From the NCBI GenBank assembly GCA_009928435.1, contig JAABNQ010000001.1, forward strand, positions 139,053 through 203,052: DNA of 64,000 nt, in the 5' to 3' direction. Origin of the DNA: Bacillus sp. HF117_J1_D (GTDB lineage Bacteria > Bacillota > Bacilli > Bacillales > Bacillaceae_C). Below are positions 8,524-17,804 of this stretch, one piece after another. Position numbers and translations under genes: made by a program. Below the pieces are notes generated by a model. It ran no database searches. It was not told the DNA's origin and saw only the letters and a list, made by a program, of their open reading frames with translations. The stretch's first letter is position 1. Every line of letters begins with the position of its first letter.

Positions 8524-8617
8524 TCCGCGGCACCTCCTTCAACTCTATCTTTATCTTAAGCATCATATATGGAAATTTCATCAATAATCATCCTTGACAA
8601 GATCATTACATTTATGT

Positions 8618-8644
8618 ATTCGGCAAATTCAGGTAATTTCCTTT
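8618..8644 (-). promoter_or_regulatory. Predicted SigH promoter of ftsA-ftsZ
   Basis: AAAGGAAAT (plus 8636-8644) fits the SigH -35 RWAGGAWWT exactly, and CGAAT (8618-8622) fits the -10 HGAAT exactly, with 13 bases between. In B. subtilis ftsAZ is also transcribed from a SigH promoter (p2) that supports polar septation. Confidence 0.7.
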
Positions 8645-8806
8645 TATTCCACTGAATTATTTATGAGTTTCATTCGTTAATTTTCTTGGTTGTCGGCTTC
8701 TATATTCAACAAAATTCTACATTTTACATCATTTTTTTATAGAATCTGCCAAAACCGCCACTATGTATAAGTCTACACTAAGATGGAGCCACAGAAAAGC
8801 CAAACT

Positions 8807-8838
8807 TGTGATTAGAGAAAGTTTATAGAGTAATCACA
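8807..8838. repeat. Inverted repeat TGTGATTA-N16-TAATCACA in the ftsA upstream region
   Basis: Two perfect eight-base arms separated by 16 bases lie between divIB and ftsA. There is no T tract beside it. It could be a weak transcript hairpin or a binding site for a dimeric regulator. The other bases of the 8524-8897 gap hold the SigH promoter and no open frame with a ribosome binding site. Confidence 0.45.
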
Positions 8839-8897
8839 GAGAAAAAAACCTGTAGAACTTTGTCACTAATGCCTTTATTGGTAAAAATTGAGAACTA

Positions 8898-9680
8898 CTA
8901 TTCCTGCTGCTCTCCTTCTCCATCCGCCTCTTTGGTTTCGTACGCTTTAAAAAATGAACCGACTTCCATATCAATAACACCTTTGACATCGGGGTTTAGT
9001 TGGCTGACAATGGAAGGGTAATGTACCATCTTTTCTGAGAAAGTTAGTATCGTAGCACTCACTTCAAAACCATCATTCATAAAAAGAGTGATGTGGTACT
9101 TATCCGTTTTTTTCGGGGTATAATGGATTTCCGAAATGACATTTACGATTTCAGGCTTCAAAGCCTTTAATTCCTTGGCCATATTTTTCAAAATGGCATC
9201 TTCTTTAAAATTGGATAATATAGGCGCGTTAACTGGTACTCTACCCTTCGGGCTGCTTCCAACAATCATGCCATTTTCCAAAATCGGATGGAACTCCGTT
9301 CCTGTTAAGACATAAGCAATTGTTTGATATTCTTGTATTTCCAAGTATACTGTGTTGGGAAAAGAGATCTTAACCTTCGCATGCTTCACTTCTTGATGGT
9401 CTTCAAGCTGTTGAACTGCTTTCTTCTTGTCCAAATTCCAAATGTTGTCGCCGCTTTTAAGACCACTTCTTTTGATAATCGTTTGATCTGGAACTGATTC
9501 ATTTCCTTGTACTTTGATTTCACTCACGTTGCTTAAAGGGGATTGGAAATAAATCACTAACAGGATCAGAAGGAAAAACAAAGAAATAAGGAAGATGAGC
9601 CGCCGGTTCGCCTTTCGTTTTCGATGTTCTTTTATTTTGGGAATCCTGTCTTCCAGGGATAGAACTTTTTTTTGACCCAC
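8898..9680 (-). CDS. divIB: Cell division protein DivIB/FtsQ
   Basis: 260 residues. A basic cytoplasmic tail (RIPKIKEHRKRKANRR) precedes one transmembrane helix at about 28-46. A POTRA domain follows at about 50-120 (SEIKVQGNESVPDQTIIKRS) and then the beta domain; the acidic tail ends EADGEGEQQE. It stabilises FtsL and DivIC in the divisome. An ATG at 9686 abuts the GGGGAG site; the GTG two codons on, at 9678-9680, has seven-base spacing and is chosen. It is transcribed after murB. Confidence 0.95.
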   Translation of the reverse strand: MGQKKVLSLEDRIPKIKEHRKRKANRRLIFLISLFFLLILLVIYFQSPLSNVSEIKVQGNESVPDQTIIKRSGLKSGDNIWNLDKKKAVQQLEDHQEVKHAKVKISFPNTVYLEIQEYQTIAYVLTGTEFHPILENGMIVGSSPKGRVPVNAPILSNFKEDAILKNMAKELKALKPEIVNVISEIHYTPKKTDKYHITLFMNDGFEVSATILTFSEKMVHYPSIVSQLNPDVKGVIDMEVGSFFKAYETKEADGEGEQQE

Positions 9681-9699
9681 AGTCATCTCCCCTTTTAAA

Positions 9700-9860
9700 C
9701 TAATTTTCTCCGGTCTGACTCAGGCATCCAGCCTCAGTACCTAGCCCCACGAGGTCATAGCCTCTTCCCTGTGGTGGCTGAAGAGCTGCCTCCTCGGAAG
9801 TTGGCTTATGCTTTTCGAGATAATGCAAGGTTCTTTTCGCATTTCAACTGGGCACAGAAA
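9700..9860. repeat. Degenerate copy of a Bacillaceae interspersed intergenic repeat (divIB-murB spacer)
   Basis: The plus strand reads ACCTAGCCCCACGAGGTCAT and later GGAAGTTGGCTTATGCTTTT. These resemble the GCCTAGCCCCTCGAG and TTGGCGCTTGCGCTTTT ends of a repeat I recall as common between Bacillus genes. It can pair with itself extensively. It interrupts murB-divIB, usually tightly spaced genes. No coding frame with a ribosome binding site is seen. Confidence 0.4.
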
Positions 9861-9866
9861 CTTCTT

Positions 9867-10778
9867 CTATTCTCGATTCCCCTCTACTATTTCCACTTCT
9901 GTATGCATTTCAATACCGTTTCTTTCGAGAACCGTTTCCTTCATATGTTTGATCAAAGCCAAAACATCCTCTGCTTTTGCAGATCCGTTGTTCACGATGA
10001 AATTACCATGCAGCTCGGATATTTGTGCACCGCCAATGGAGTATCCTTTCAGGCTAGCATCCTGAATCAGCTTGCCTGCGTGTTCTGGCAAAGGGTTGCG
10101 AAAGACACTTCCGCAGCATGGTTTAACAGGTTGGGTATCTCTGCGATATGTCCTGTGCTTCTTCATCTCAGCTGCAATCGCTTCACGGTCACCCTCCTTC
10201 AGATTGAATATCGCTTCAAGAACAATTCCTGGACGCTTTTTCTGAAGGACAGAAGTCCGATATGAATATTCCATTTCTTCGTTTGTAAGCCATTCAACCG
10301 TCCCATCAGGGAAGAGTACTCGGGCTTTTTCCAATATCTTGGAAATATCTGAGCCATGTGCACCTGCATTCATATAAACGGCTCCACCAACAGATCCCGG
10401 GATACCACCTGCAAACTCAAGACCACTTAACCCTTTTCTCCCTAAAGCGTTAGCAAGGACAATGAAAGAATAACCAGCCCCTACTTGGACTTTCGTTCCT
10501 TCTATTTCAAGGGCATCCATACCTTTACCGAGCTTAATAACCACCCCAGCAATCCCTTTATCTGAAACGAGCAGGTTAGAACCACGCCCAATCACTCTCC
10601 AAGGCAGTTGATATTTTTGCACGACTTCCATCGTCTTTAATAATTTATCGATAGAATCAGGCTCAACAAATACTTCCGCTGGTCCACCAACTTTGATTGT
10701 TGTATGGTTGGCCAACGGCTCATTTTCCTTTACTTTTCCAACGTTGTTTGCTCGTAATTCTTCCATTATCTTTTCCAT
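9867..10778 (-). CDS. murB: UDP-N-acetylenolpyruvoylglucosamine reductase MurB
   Basis: 303 residues, the B. subtilis length. FAD-binding blocks are [30 protein letters not shown] and [20 protein letters not shown]. The substrate region has [13 protein letters not shown]; the catalytic serine lies in [12 protein letters not shown] and the glutamate in [11 protein letters not shown]. This is the type IIa enzyme. It reduces UDP-GlcNAc-enolpyruvate to UDP-MurNAc. The frame is open further upstream into murG, but the ATG at 10776-10778 is seven bases from GGGG and matches the family start, so murB and murG do not overlap. Confidence 0.97.
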   Translation of the reverse strand: MEKIMEELRANNVGKVKENEPLANHTTIKVGGPAEVFVEPDSIDKLLKTMEVVQKYQLPWRVIGRGSNLLVSDKGIAGVVIKLGKGMDALEIEGTKVQVGAGYSFIVLANALGRKGLSGLEFAGGIPGSVGGAVYMNAGAHGSDISKILEKARVLFPDGTVEWLTNEEMEYSYRTSVLQKKRPGIVLEAIFNLKEGDREAIAAEMKKHRTYRRDTQPVKPCCGSVFRNPLPEHAGKLIQDASLKGYSIGGAQISELHGNFIVNNGSAKAEDVLALIKHMKETVLERNGIEMHTEVEIVEGNRE

Positions 10779-10791
10779 TTCCATACCCCTT

Positions 10792-11895
10792 TCAACTCCC
10801 CCCACGTTCAATCATGCTCAAAAGCGCATCATACAACCGGTCAGATGCATCAGGCATCCCCAATTTTTTCGAGGCTTCGCTCATATTTTGTCTCTTTTTA
10901 TCATCCATCAGAATCTCATCAAGTGCATCCATAAGTCTTTGGCTGGACAAATCCTTTTCCTGAAGCATAATGGCAGCGCCTGCTGATGTAAGAACGGTGG
11001 CATTTTTTTCCTGATGGTTGTTCGTTACATACGGGCTTGGAATGAGTATTGAAGGAATACCAAGCGCCGTAATTTCAGCGAGGGACGTAGCTCCTGCCCT
11101 GCCCACCACAACATCTATCTCAGTAAGTACTTCTTCCATGTTATGAATAAAAGGAACGACCGCTACATTTGGAGAAGCACCAATCAGCTCCACTTCTTTC
11201 TTTACATCTTCGAAATGAACCTCTCCAGTTATGTATACAACTTGATATGGTTTATTGGTAAGCTGTGCCAATGACTTGATGACAGCTTCATTAATCGGCC
11301 TGGCTCCCCTGCTTCCTCCAGTGATAAGAGCTGTAGGAATGTTTTCCTTCAGTCCAAGCTTGATTAATTCCCCTCGGCTTTTTTTACCGACCACCTCTGA
11401 AGCACGTGGATTTCCTGTGAGAATCACTTTTTGAGCAGGAAAAAACTCCTTCGCCGCATCAAAGCAAATCGCTACTTTTTGTACATACTTGCTTAAAAAC
11501 TTATTCGTCAGGCCCGGAACACTGTTTTGTTCATGAATCACAGCCGGGATCTTCTTTTTAGCTGCAGCATACACAACAGGAGCAGATACATAGCCTCCCG
11601 TCCCAATTACAGCATCTGGTTTAAATTCATTGATGATTTGTTTACTTCGTTTTACACCCTTTAAAAACCGGATGACCGTTTTAATATTTTCAAAGGAGAG
11701 CGAACGTCTAAATCCAGTAATCTCCACTGCTTCAAATGGTATATTCTCTCTTCGAATAATATTGGATTCCAATCCTCTCTCTGTTCCAATGTATAAAAAC
11801 GTTGTATCCGGATGTTTCTCTTTGATTGTACGGATTAAGGCAAGGGCCGGATAGACATGTCCACCGGTTCCACCGCCACTGACAATAATTTTCAT
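10792..11895 (-). CDS. murG: UDP-GlcNAc--lipid I GlcNAc transferase MurG
   Basis: 367 residues, GT28 family. G-loops are [15 protein letters not shown] at the N-terminus and [13 protein letters not shown] in the second Rossmann domain. The UDP-GlcNAc site is [20 protein letters not shown] followed by [10 protein letters not shown] hydrophobic patch in the N-domain docks on the inner membrane face, where it converts lipid I to lipid II. ATG at 11893-11895 follows GAGGTG. A terminator after spoVE suggests at least part of its transcription starts in the 148-base spacer. Confidence 0.98.
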   Translation of the reverse strand: MKIIVSGGGTGGHVYPALALIRTIKEKHPDTTFLYIGTERGLESNIIRRENIPFEAVEITGFRRSLSFENIKTVIRFLKGVKRSKQIINEFKPDAVIGTGGYVSAPVVYAAAKKKIPAVIHEQNSVPGLTNKFLSKYVQKVAICFDAAKEFFPAQKVILTGNPRASEVVGKKSRGELIKLGLKENIPTALITGGSRGARPINEAVIKSLAQLTNKPYQVVYITGEVHFEDVKKEVELIGASPNVAVVPFIHNMEEVLTEIDVVVGRAGATSLAEITALGIPSILIPSPYVTNNHQEKNATVLTSAGAAIMLQEKDLSSQRLMDALDEILMDDKKRQNMSEASKKLGMPDASDRLYDALLSMIERGGS

Positions 11896-12004
11896 GATAA
11901 CACCTCAATTAGTGTACTCCAATTAATAAACCAAACTCCTTAATTATCTTATTTTACTATATTTTATACAAGAAAAATGTGTTCAGGGCAGATTGTTGTT
12001 ATTT

Positions 12005-12043
12005 TGAAATAAAAAAGAAACCCAAATGTTATTGAGTTTCTTT
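12005..12043 (-). terminator. Rho-independent terminator after spoVE
   Basis: On the minus strand AAGAAAC pairs with GTTTCTT across a 14-base loop, followed by TTTTTTAT. It overlaps the last bases after the spoVE stop. Confidence 0.6.
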
Positions 12044-13144
12044 TCAGACTCTTGCATAACGGCTAATATTGAGCAGTACTCCCACTGCCATCAACATGAT
12101 GGTCAGTGATGATCCCCCATAGCTTAAAAAGGGGAGGGTAATTCCAGTAACTGGCATTAGTCCAGTCACAACACCTATATTAATCATTACCTGAATGGCG
12201 ATCATGGAGATGATTCCAACAGCAAGGAAGCTGCCATATAGATCTGGAGCCCCTAGGGCAATTTTAATCCCTCTCCATAGAAGCAGGGCAAATAGCAGAA
12301 TAACTAAACTTCCGCCAATAAAACCTAGTTCCTCCGAAAGAATAGCAAATATGAAATCCGTCTGCGGTTCGGGCAAGTAAAAGAATTTCTGCCTGCTCTC
12401 CCCCAGCCCTAATCCGAACAATCCTCCTGGGCCAATTGCATATAACGATTGGATAATCTGAAATCCGCTATTTAGAGGGTCCTTCCAAGGATCAAGAAAG
12501 GAAGTGATCCTCGCCATTCGGTAAGGAGCGGATAAAATCAGTCCCACAAACCCCGCAAGCCCAATGAACCCCAGTACAGCAAAATGAAAAATTCGCGCTC
12601 CGGCTATGAAAAGCATCACGATACAAGTGCCGACCATTACCGTTCCTGTTCCGAGGTCAGGCTGCATCATGATCAGTCCAAATGCGAGAAACACCAATGC
12701 CAAGGAGGGCCCTAGGCCCTTTTTCACTGTAGTAATATACCTTTGCTTTTCCGAGAGGAATTTTGCTAAAAAGGCAATCAGTGCAAGCTTAATGAACTCA
12801 GACGGTTGGATGGAAAACGCACCAACACCTATCCAGCTTCTAGAACCGTTCCTTTCCACTCCGATACCAGGAATCAAGACCACAAGCAGTAATATAAAAC
12901 AAACAATCAATAGGGGCTTGGCCCATTTTCGCCAAGACCAATAATCGATGTTCATCATTAAAAACATGGCGGCAAAGCCCAGTCCCGCAAACAGCAGCTG
13001 CCTTTTTGCAAAGAAAAAGGAATCGTTAAATTTGTAGTTTGCCCAAACGGCACTGGCACTGTAAACCATGATCAGTCCAATGGCCAACAATGTCAGGGTT
13101 ACGAGAATCAAAATAAAGTCGGGTGTAGATTTCTTCAAGGGCAA
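12044..13144 (-). CDS. spoVE: SEDS peptidoglycan polymerase SpoVE (spore cortex)
   Basis: 366 residues with about ten transmembrane helices and SEDS signatures: SRSWIGVGAFSIQPSEF, QPDLGTGTVM, GGLFGLGLGESRQKF and LPEPQTDFIFAILSEELGF. The aspartate in the first block and the PEPQTDFIFA loop belong to the polymerase site. It pairs with the class B PBP SpoVD, encoded upstream, to make cortex peptidoglycan. The start is TTG at 13142-13144, seven bases from GAGGTG. A FtsW paralogue is encoded at 53881-55110; the position inside dcw between murD and murG identifies this one as SpoVE. Confidence 0.95.
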   Translation of the reverse strand: MPLKKSTPDFILILVTLTLLAIGLIMVYSASAVWANYKFNDSFFFAKRQLLFAGLGFAAMFLMMNIDYWSWRKWAKPLLIVCFILLLVVLIPGIGVERNGSRSWIGVGAFSIQPSEFIKLALIAFLAKFLSEKQRYITTVKKGLGPSLALVFLAFGLIMMQPDLGTGTVMVGTCIVMLFIAGARIFHFAVLGFIGLAGFVGLILSAPYRMARITSFLDPWKDPLNSGFQIIQSLYAIGPGGLFGLGLGESRQKFFYLPEPQTDFIFAILSEELGFIGGSLVILLFALLLWRGIKIALGAPDLYGSFLAVGIISMIAIQVMINIGVVTGLMPVTGITLPFLSYGGSSLTIMLMAVGVLLNISRYARV

Positions 13145-13194
13145 CAGTCAGCACCTCTGCCTCCACTGTATTTAAGCCTGTTCCATACACCTTT

Positions 13195-14556
13195 TTATTG
13201 GCTCTCCTTCAGTTTATGCACAGCTTGTGCAAAAATATTACCCCGTACTTCAAATGTTTTATACTGATCCCAGCTTGCGCATGCAGGAGACAGTAGAACA
13301 ACATTACCAGGTTCTGATACTTTAAAAGAAAGAGGAACAGCCTCTTCCACATTATCGACGTGATAAATGGATTGTATCCCTGCTTCCTTTCCAGCTTCCT
13401 CCAGTTTATTGGCTGTTTCACCAAACAGGATGAGGGCTTTCACACCTGAAAAGTATGGAATCAGTTCAGAAAAACCATTCCCTCTGTCCAATCCTCCCGC
13501 AAGCAGAACGACAGGTGCCTGAAATGCTTCTAAAGCACTTTTGGTAGCCAGTATGTTTGTTGCCTTTGAATCGTTATAAAACTTTCTTCCGTTAATTTCT
13601 GAAACGAATTGAGTTCTGTGCTCCACCCCTTGAAAAGAGGTCAACACGTTTTTAATAGCATCATTTCCTACACCTAGGAGCTTCACTGCTACAATGGCCG
13701 CAAGGATATTTTCCAGATTATGCTTTCCAGGAAGAAGAATTTCCTCAAGGTCAATGACCGCTTCACCAAAATAAATGATCTTTCCTTCCTTGATGGATAC
13801 ACCCTTCTCTACATAACGCTTAGTTGAAAAAGGAATGAGCGAAGCTTTTGAGAAGCTTACCAATTCAAGGAGCTCCTCTTGATCAGCATTCACAATTAGG
13901 AAATCATCCTCAGTCTGGTTTACTGTAATATTCGCTTTTGCCCTTGCATAGTTTTCCTTCGTCTGGTGGTAATCCAGATGTGCTTCATATACATTCGTAA
14001 TGACCGCTATATTCGGTCTGAACTGATCTACCCCCATCAACTGAAAAGAAGACAGCTCAACGACCATTTTGTTCTCGCTTGATGCTTCCATAGCCACTTC
14101 CGATGCTACAGTGCCGATATTCCCGGCAATCATTGGATGCTTTGCTGCTTCTTCAAGCATTTTAAAAATAAGCGTAGTCGTTGTCGTCTTTCCATTTGAT
14201 CCGGTAATACCAATAATATCGGCTTCTGACACTCGATAGGCAAGCTCAATTTCCGTAATAATAGGAATGTTCATTTCCATTGCCTTTGAAACTAATGGAT
14301 TAGTATATGGAATACCTGGATTTTTGACAATTAACTCGAATCCTTCATTCAGCAGCTCGGGGGGATGACTGCCACAAATAACTGTAATCCCTTTTTCAAG
14401 CAGGCCTTGTGCCGCAGGATTTTCCTCAAACGGTTTTTGGTCATTAACTGTGACAAATGCCCCAAGCTCCTGTAAAAGAGTAGCCGCTGCAATGCCGCTT
14501 TTTGCTAATCCTAACACGAGTATTTTTTTATGCTGATAGTCCGTAATCTTCTTCAA
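13195..14556 (-). CDS. murD: UDP-MurNAc-L-Ala--D-Glu ligase MurD
   Basis: 453 residues in three Mur-ligase domains: N-terminal Rossmann-like (KILVLGLAKSGIAAATLL), central ATPase with GITGSNGKTTTTTLIFKML, and C-terminal domain from about residue 300 with VEHRTQFV, NDSKATN and LLAGGLDRGN. It adds D-glutamate to UDP-MurNAc-L-Ala in the cytoplasm. The start is TTG at 14554-14556, next to the mraY stop, with AGAGGTG ten bases away, so translation is probably coupled to mraY. Confidence 0.97.
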   Translation of the reverse strand: MKKITDYQHKKILVLGLAKSGIAAATLLQELGAFVTVNDQKPFEENPAAQGLLEKGITVICGSHPPELLNEGFELIVKNPGIPYTNPLVSKAMEMNIPIITEIELAYRVSEADIIGITGSNGKTTTTTLIFKMLEEAAKHPMIAGNIGTVASEVAMEASSENKMVVELSSFQLMGVDQFRPNIAVITNVYEAHLDYHQTKENYARAKANITVNQTEDDFLIVNADQEELLELVSFSKASLIPFSTKRYVEKGVSIKEGKIIYFGEAVIDLEEILLPGKHNLENILAAIVAVKLLGVGNDAIKNVLTSFQGVEHRTQFVSEINGRKFYNDSKATNILATKSALEAFQAPVVLLAGGLDRGNGFSELIPYFSGVKALILFGETANKLEEAGKEAGIQSIYHVDNVEEAVPLSFKVSEPGNVVLLSPACASWDQYKTFEVRGNIFAQAVHKLKESQ

Positions 14557-14557
14557 T

Positions 14558-15532
14558 TCACACCCACACCTCTATGTAAATTCCTAAAATAGCAAAAAGC
14601 AGGCCCACTGCCCAAAACGTGACAACTACACGCCATTCTGACCATCCGACAAGCTCGTAATGATGGTGCAGAGGGCTCATTTTGAAAATCCGCTTACCAG
14701 TCAATTTGAAAGAAATGACTTGTAAAATGACAGACAATGTTTCAATAACAAAGATCCCGCCGATTACCAATAAAATGATTTCTGTTTTTGTAAGAATGGC
14801 CACTGCAGCAATCGCTCCACCCAATGCAAGAGAGCCAGTATCTCCCATAAAAACCTTTGCTGGATGGGCATTGAAGACCAAGAAGCCCAAAACAGCTCCT
14901 ACAACTGCCACCGCGAACACAGCCACTTCATATTGTGACTGACTCCATGCCAAAATAGCAAATGCGCCAAAAGCAATAGCTGCGGTTCCTGAAACAAGTC
15001 CATCAAGACCATCCGTCAAATTGACTGCATTCGAGAATCCCACAAGCCAAAATATGATGAAAAAGGCATACAACGGTCCCAGTTCAATGGATATATCTGT
15101 CAATGGGATGGCGATAGCCGTGGAGAAATCAAAAGCCTTAAGTACAAAATAAAACACAAGTGCTATCAAAATTTGGCCAAGCAGCTTTTGCTTGGATGTC
15201 AGTCCTAGATTGCGCTTAAGAGCGATTTTAATAAAATCATCCAAAAAGCCTAGCAGCCCAAAGCCAAACGTGACCAAAATAAGCAAATATGTATCTGATC
15301 CCGGTTCTGTATATTTTCCAGTCATAATAAGCGTTGTGATAATGATTGAAACGATAATCAAAATCCCGCCCATGGTCGGAGTACCACTTTTCTTTTGATG
15401 CGATTTTGGACCTTCATCACGGATGCTTTGACCGAATTTCAGCCTTCTCAAAAACGGGATGAAAAGGGGAGATAATAAGACGGTAATTAGAAAAGCCATG
15501 ATGATTGTAAATAAAACAACTTTTTCCATCAT
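14558..15532 (-). CDS. mraY: Phospho-MurNAc-pentapeptide transferase MraY
   Basis: 324 residues and ten predicted helices. The catalytic cytoplasmic loops contain [12 protein letters not shown] (the DD pair), [29 protein letters not shown] and [12 protein letters not shown]. It transfers phospho-MurNAc-pentapeptide to undecaprenyl phosphate, giving lipid I. ATG at 15530-15532 follows GGGGTGAG seven bases upstream. Its start lies three bases past the stop of the small Mur-domain gene, and its end touches murD, so the three are tightly coupled. Confidence 0.98.
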   Translation of the reverse strand: MMEKVVLFTIIMAFLITVLLSPLFIPFLRRLKFGQSIRDEGPKSHQKKSGTPTMGGILIIVSIIITTLIMTGKYTEPGSDTYLLILVTFGFGLLGFLDDFIKIALKRNLGLTSKQKLLGQILIALVFYFVLKAFDFSTAIAIPLTDISIELGPLYAFFIIFWLVGFSNAVNLTDGLDGLVSGTAAIAFGAFAILAWSQSQYEVAVFAVAVVGAVLGFLVFNAHPAKVFMGDTGSLALGGAIAAVAILTKTEIILLVIGGIFVIETLSVILQVISFKLTGKRIFKMSPLHHHYELVGWSEWRVVVTFWAVGLLFAILGIYIEVWV

Positions 15533-15535
15533 CTG

Positions 15536-15976
15536 TTATCTCACCCCGTTCCTATCATTACAATTTTCGTTAGATTGGATCAATTGACTCACTTTTTCAA
15601 CTAAGTCATTAGGCAGTCTCTGATCCTGTGATGCCGGAAATATCACCCATGTCTTATCATCTTTCCTTTCAAGGCTCACCTTGTGGCAATTTTCCTCCAG
15701 TATCTTAACAACAGCCAACAATGTCCCACCTTCTGCAAGAAAGACAGGGAAATGATTTGGCGTGTAAGAAGGCAATTCCTTTTTGGAAGGCCAAACAGCA
15801 GCAATTGCACCGTTGGAAATAGCCACTTGAAGGTCTTCGTCCTCTCCATTTTGAATAAATAAGCCTTTCGGTTGTGCTTCATTACTGGTGAAAGCAATGC
15901 TGGCAAACGACATGCCGGCATTCTTGATACCTTTTGATACAGGTAAGATTTTTTCAATTTCTTCGTATGTCAACAT
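15536..15976 (-). CDS. Stand-alone Mur-ligase N-terminal (UDP-sugar-binding) domain-like protein
   Basis: 146 residues. The core ([20 protein letters not shown], then [40 protein letters not shown]) follows the MurE/MurF N-terminal domain pattern: a DSRKVxPGxLFV-like strand, GAxAAV, then the aspartate/ALxxLA region. The ATPase motif GTNGKT and the C-terminal domain are absent, and the usual aspartate of the first strand is replaced. It overlaps the end of murE by seven bases and ends three bases before mraY, so it is cotranslated with lipid II enzymes. No transmembrane segment is seen. It could bind UDP-MurNAc-peptides or be a relic of murF, which B. subtilis carries elsewhere. Confidence 0.75.
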   Translation of the reverse strand: MLTYEEIEKILPVSKGIKNAGMSFASIAFTSNEAQPKGLFIQNGEDEDLQVAISNGAIAAVWPSKKELPSYTPNHFPVFLAEGGTLLAVVKILEENCHKVSLERKDDKTWVIFPASQDQRLPNDLVEKVSQLIQSNENCNDRNGVR

Positions 15977-17430
15977 TTTCTTAACTCCTTAATGGCATTG
16001 CTCGCAACGAGGCGGTCATCAAAATCAAATACCTTATCCCCGATAATTTGATATGTCTCATGTCCTTTCCCCGCAATCAGCACTACATCTCCTTCTCGGG
16101 CGGCATCGATTGCCGCAGTAATCGCCTGTTTCCGGTCAGGAATGACTTGATATTGCTTTCCTTCTACACCTTTTTCCATATCTTTCAAAATGGCAATCGG
16201 ATCTTCCGTGCGAGGATTGTCAGAAGTGAAAATCGGATCCGTTGCATATTTACAAGCTGCTTCGGCCATGAGCGGGCGCTTTGTCCTGTCCCTGTCTCCT
16301 CCACATCCGACAACAGCAAAAATTCGTTTTCCAGCAAATTCCTTTATCGTTTTCAAGACGTTTTCCAAACTGTCAGGTGTATGAGCATAGTCAACGATGA
16401 CAGAAAAATCCTGCCCTTCGTCTACACCTTCAAACCGGCCGGGAACTCCGTGAACAGCCTCCACTGTACGGATAATGGAATCAAGTGGGACATTCGAGAC
16501 ATATGCTGCCGCTATTGCCGCCAAAGTATTGTAGACACTGAACTTCCCCATTAGCTTTAAAGAAACGTTGTTTTTCCCTTCTGGAGAAATAAGCGTAAAC
16601 GCTGTTCCACTTCTGCTCATTTCGATATTTTGAGCCATAAAGTCGGCGGAATGATCAATTCCGTATGTGACCACATGTGCCGATGTTTCGGAGATGTACT
16701 GTTTTCCTGCCGGATCATCCACATTGATAACAGCCAATTTCGGCTTCGTATATGTATTTCCCAGCTTTGTAAACAGAAGCCCTTTTGCTCTCTTATATTC
16801 TTCCATTGTTTGGTGATAATCCAAGTGGTCCTGTGACAGATTAGTAAAGACAGCTACATCAAAGTCGCACCCATCTACCCTTCCTTGTACAAGCGCATGC
16901 GAAGAAACCTCCATGACTGTAGCGTCAACGCCTTCACTAACCATTTCGGCAAAGGTTTCTTGAAGCACAATCGTGTCGGGAGTCGTGTTCTTTGTCTCAA
17001 TTACCCTGTCCCCAATTTTCATGCTGATCGTTCCAATCAATCCAGTCTTAAGGCTGGCTTCTCGAAAAATCTCTTCGATCATGAAACTTGTCGTTGTCTT
17101 CCCATTTGTACCAGTGATGCCGACTAGGTGCATCTTTTCAGTCGGATGGCCATAAAATACATCAGCCAGAACTGCCATAGCATGTTTCGTGTCATTTACA
17201 ACCATTACCGGGAGAGAAAGCGACAGTGGCTTTTCGGAGATAATAGCTGCCGCTCCCTTTTCAGCTGCTTCTTGTGCAAATTCATGGCCGTCCACACGAT
17301 GACCTTTAATACAAATGAACATCGAGCCCGGCTCTACTTTTCTATGATCATTTACAATCGCAGTGATTTCTGGGTTTTCCAATGCTGGCTTTACCAGCGG
17401 CAAAGCTTTTAAAAGTGTATGAAGCTTCAT
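15970..17430 (-). CDS. murE: UDP-MurNAc-tripeptide synthetase MurE (meso-DAP adding)
   Basis: 486 residues. The N-terminal uridine-binding domain has [20 protein letters not shown]; the ATPase motif [12 protein letters not shown] has the phosphate-binding lysine at K111; the carbamylated lysine region is AKGLLF. The DAP-specificity motif is SDNPRTEDP: arginine after DNP marks meso-diaminopimelate rather than lysine, so the organism has an A1gamma wall. ATG at 17428-17430 follows AAAGGA. The 374 bases upstream separate it from spoVD. Confidence 0.97.
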   Translation of the reverse strand: MKLHTLLKALPLVKPALENPEITAIVNDHRKVEPGSMFICIKGHRVDGHEFAQEAAEKGAAAIISEKPLSLSLPVMVVNDTKHAMAVLADVFYGHPTEKMHLVGITGTNGKTTTSFMIEEIFREASLKTGLIGTISMKIGDRVIETKNTTPDTIVLQETFAEMVSEGVDATVMEVSSHALVQGRVDGCDFDVAVFTNLSQDHLDYHQTMEEYKRAKGLLFTKLGNTYTKPKLAVINVDDPAGKQYISETSAHVVTYGIDHSADFMAQNIEMSRSGTAFTLISPEGKNNVSLKLMGKFSVYNTLAAIAAAYVSNVPLDSIIRTVEAVHGVPGRFEGVDEGQDFSVIVDYAHTPDSLENVLKTIKEFAGKRIFAVVGCGGDRDRTKRPLMAEAACKYATDPIFTSDNPRTEDPIAILKDMEKGVEGKQYQVIPDRKQAITAAIDAAREGDVVLIAGKGHETYQIIGDKVFDFDDRLVASNAIKELRKC

Positions 17431-17715
17431 CGTTACGATCCTTTCTATTTCATTGAATGGCTATTAAGCATTCAAAAAGTTTTCAAGCGGGAGAGAACTC
17501 CCGACTGTATACCTCACTTGATTCGCAATTATTTTACCACATCCAGCATTCATAATATACCGCGATAGACAAGCAGATGGAAAGCGAAATCCAATTTTTT
17601 AAGGTTTTTCCGATATGTTACAAATCATTTTCCTAAGCACAACGGTAAAATAAATGTAAAAGCACCGTTATCATCTATATGCTGGCTTGGGAATAAGTTC
17701 CCATTTTTTCCAATC
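17431..17715 (-). promoter_or_regulatory. spoVD-murE spacer with candidate murE promoter
   Basis: No gene is seen. On the minus strand TTTCCA, 18 bases, TATATT forms a possible SigA promoter (about plus 17550-17580). A small hairpin CGGGAG-TTCT-CTCCCG lies nearer murE. Another partial inverted repeat (AACGGT and ACCGTT) lies further upstream. Confidence 0.3.
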
Positions 17716-17750
17716 TTAAAAATCTACCCTTTAATTATCAGGGTAGATCT
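17716..17750 (-). terminator. Rho-independent terminator after spoVD
   Basis: GATCTACCCT and AGGGTAGATT form a stem of nine to ten pairs on the minus strand, followed by TTTTAAG. It ends the transcript arriving from pbpB-spoVD. Confidence 0.75.
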
Positions 17751-17804
17751 TTGCTTCGTTCCTTTTAACTTTTTCATACCCTGTTTTTGAACAAGCAAGT
17801 TTAC

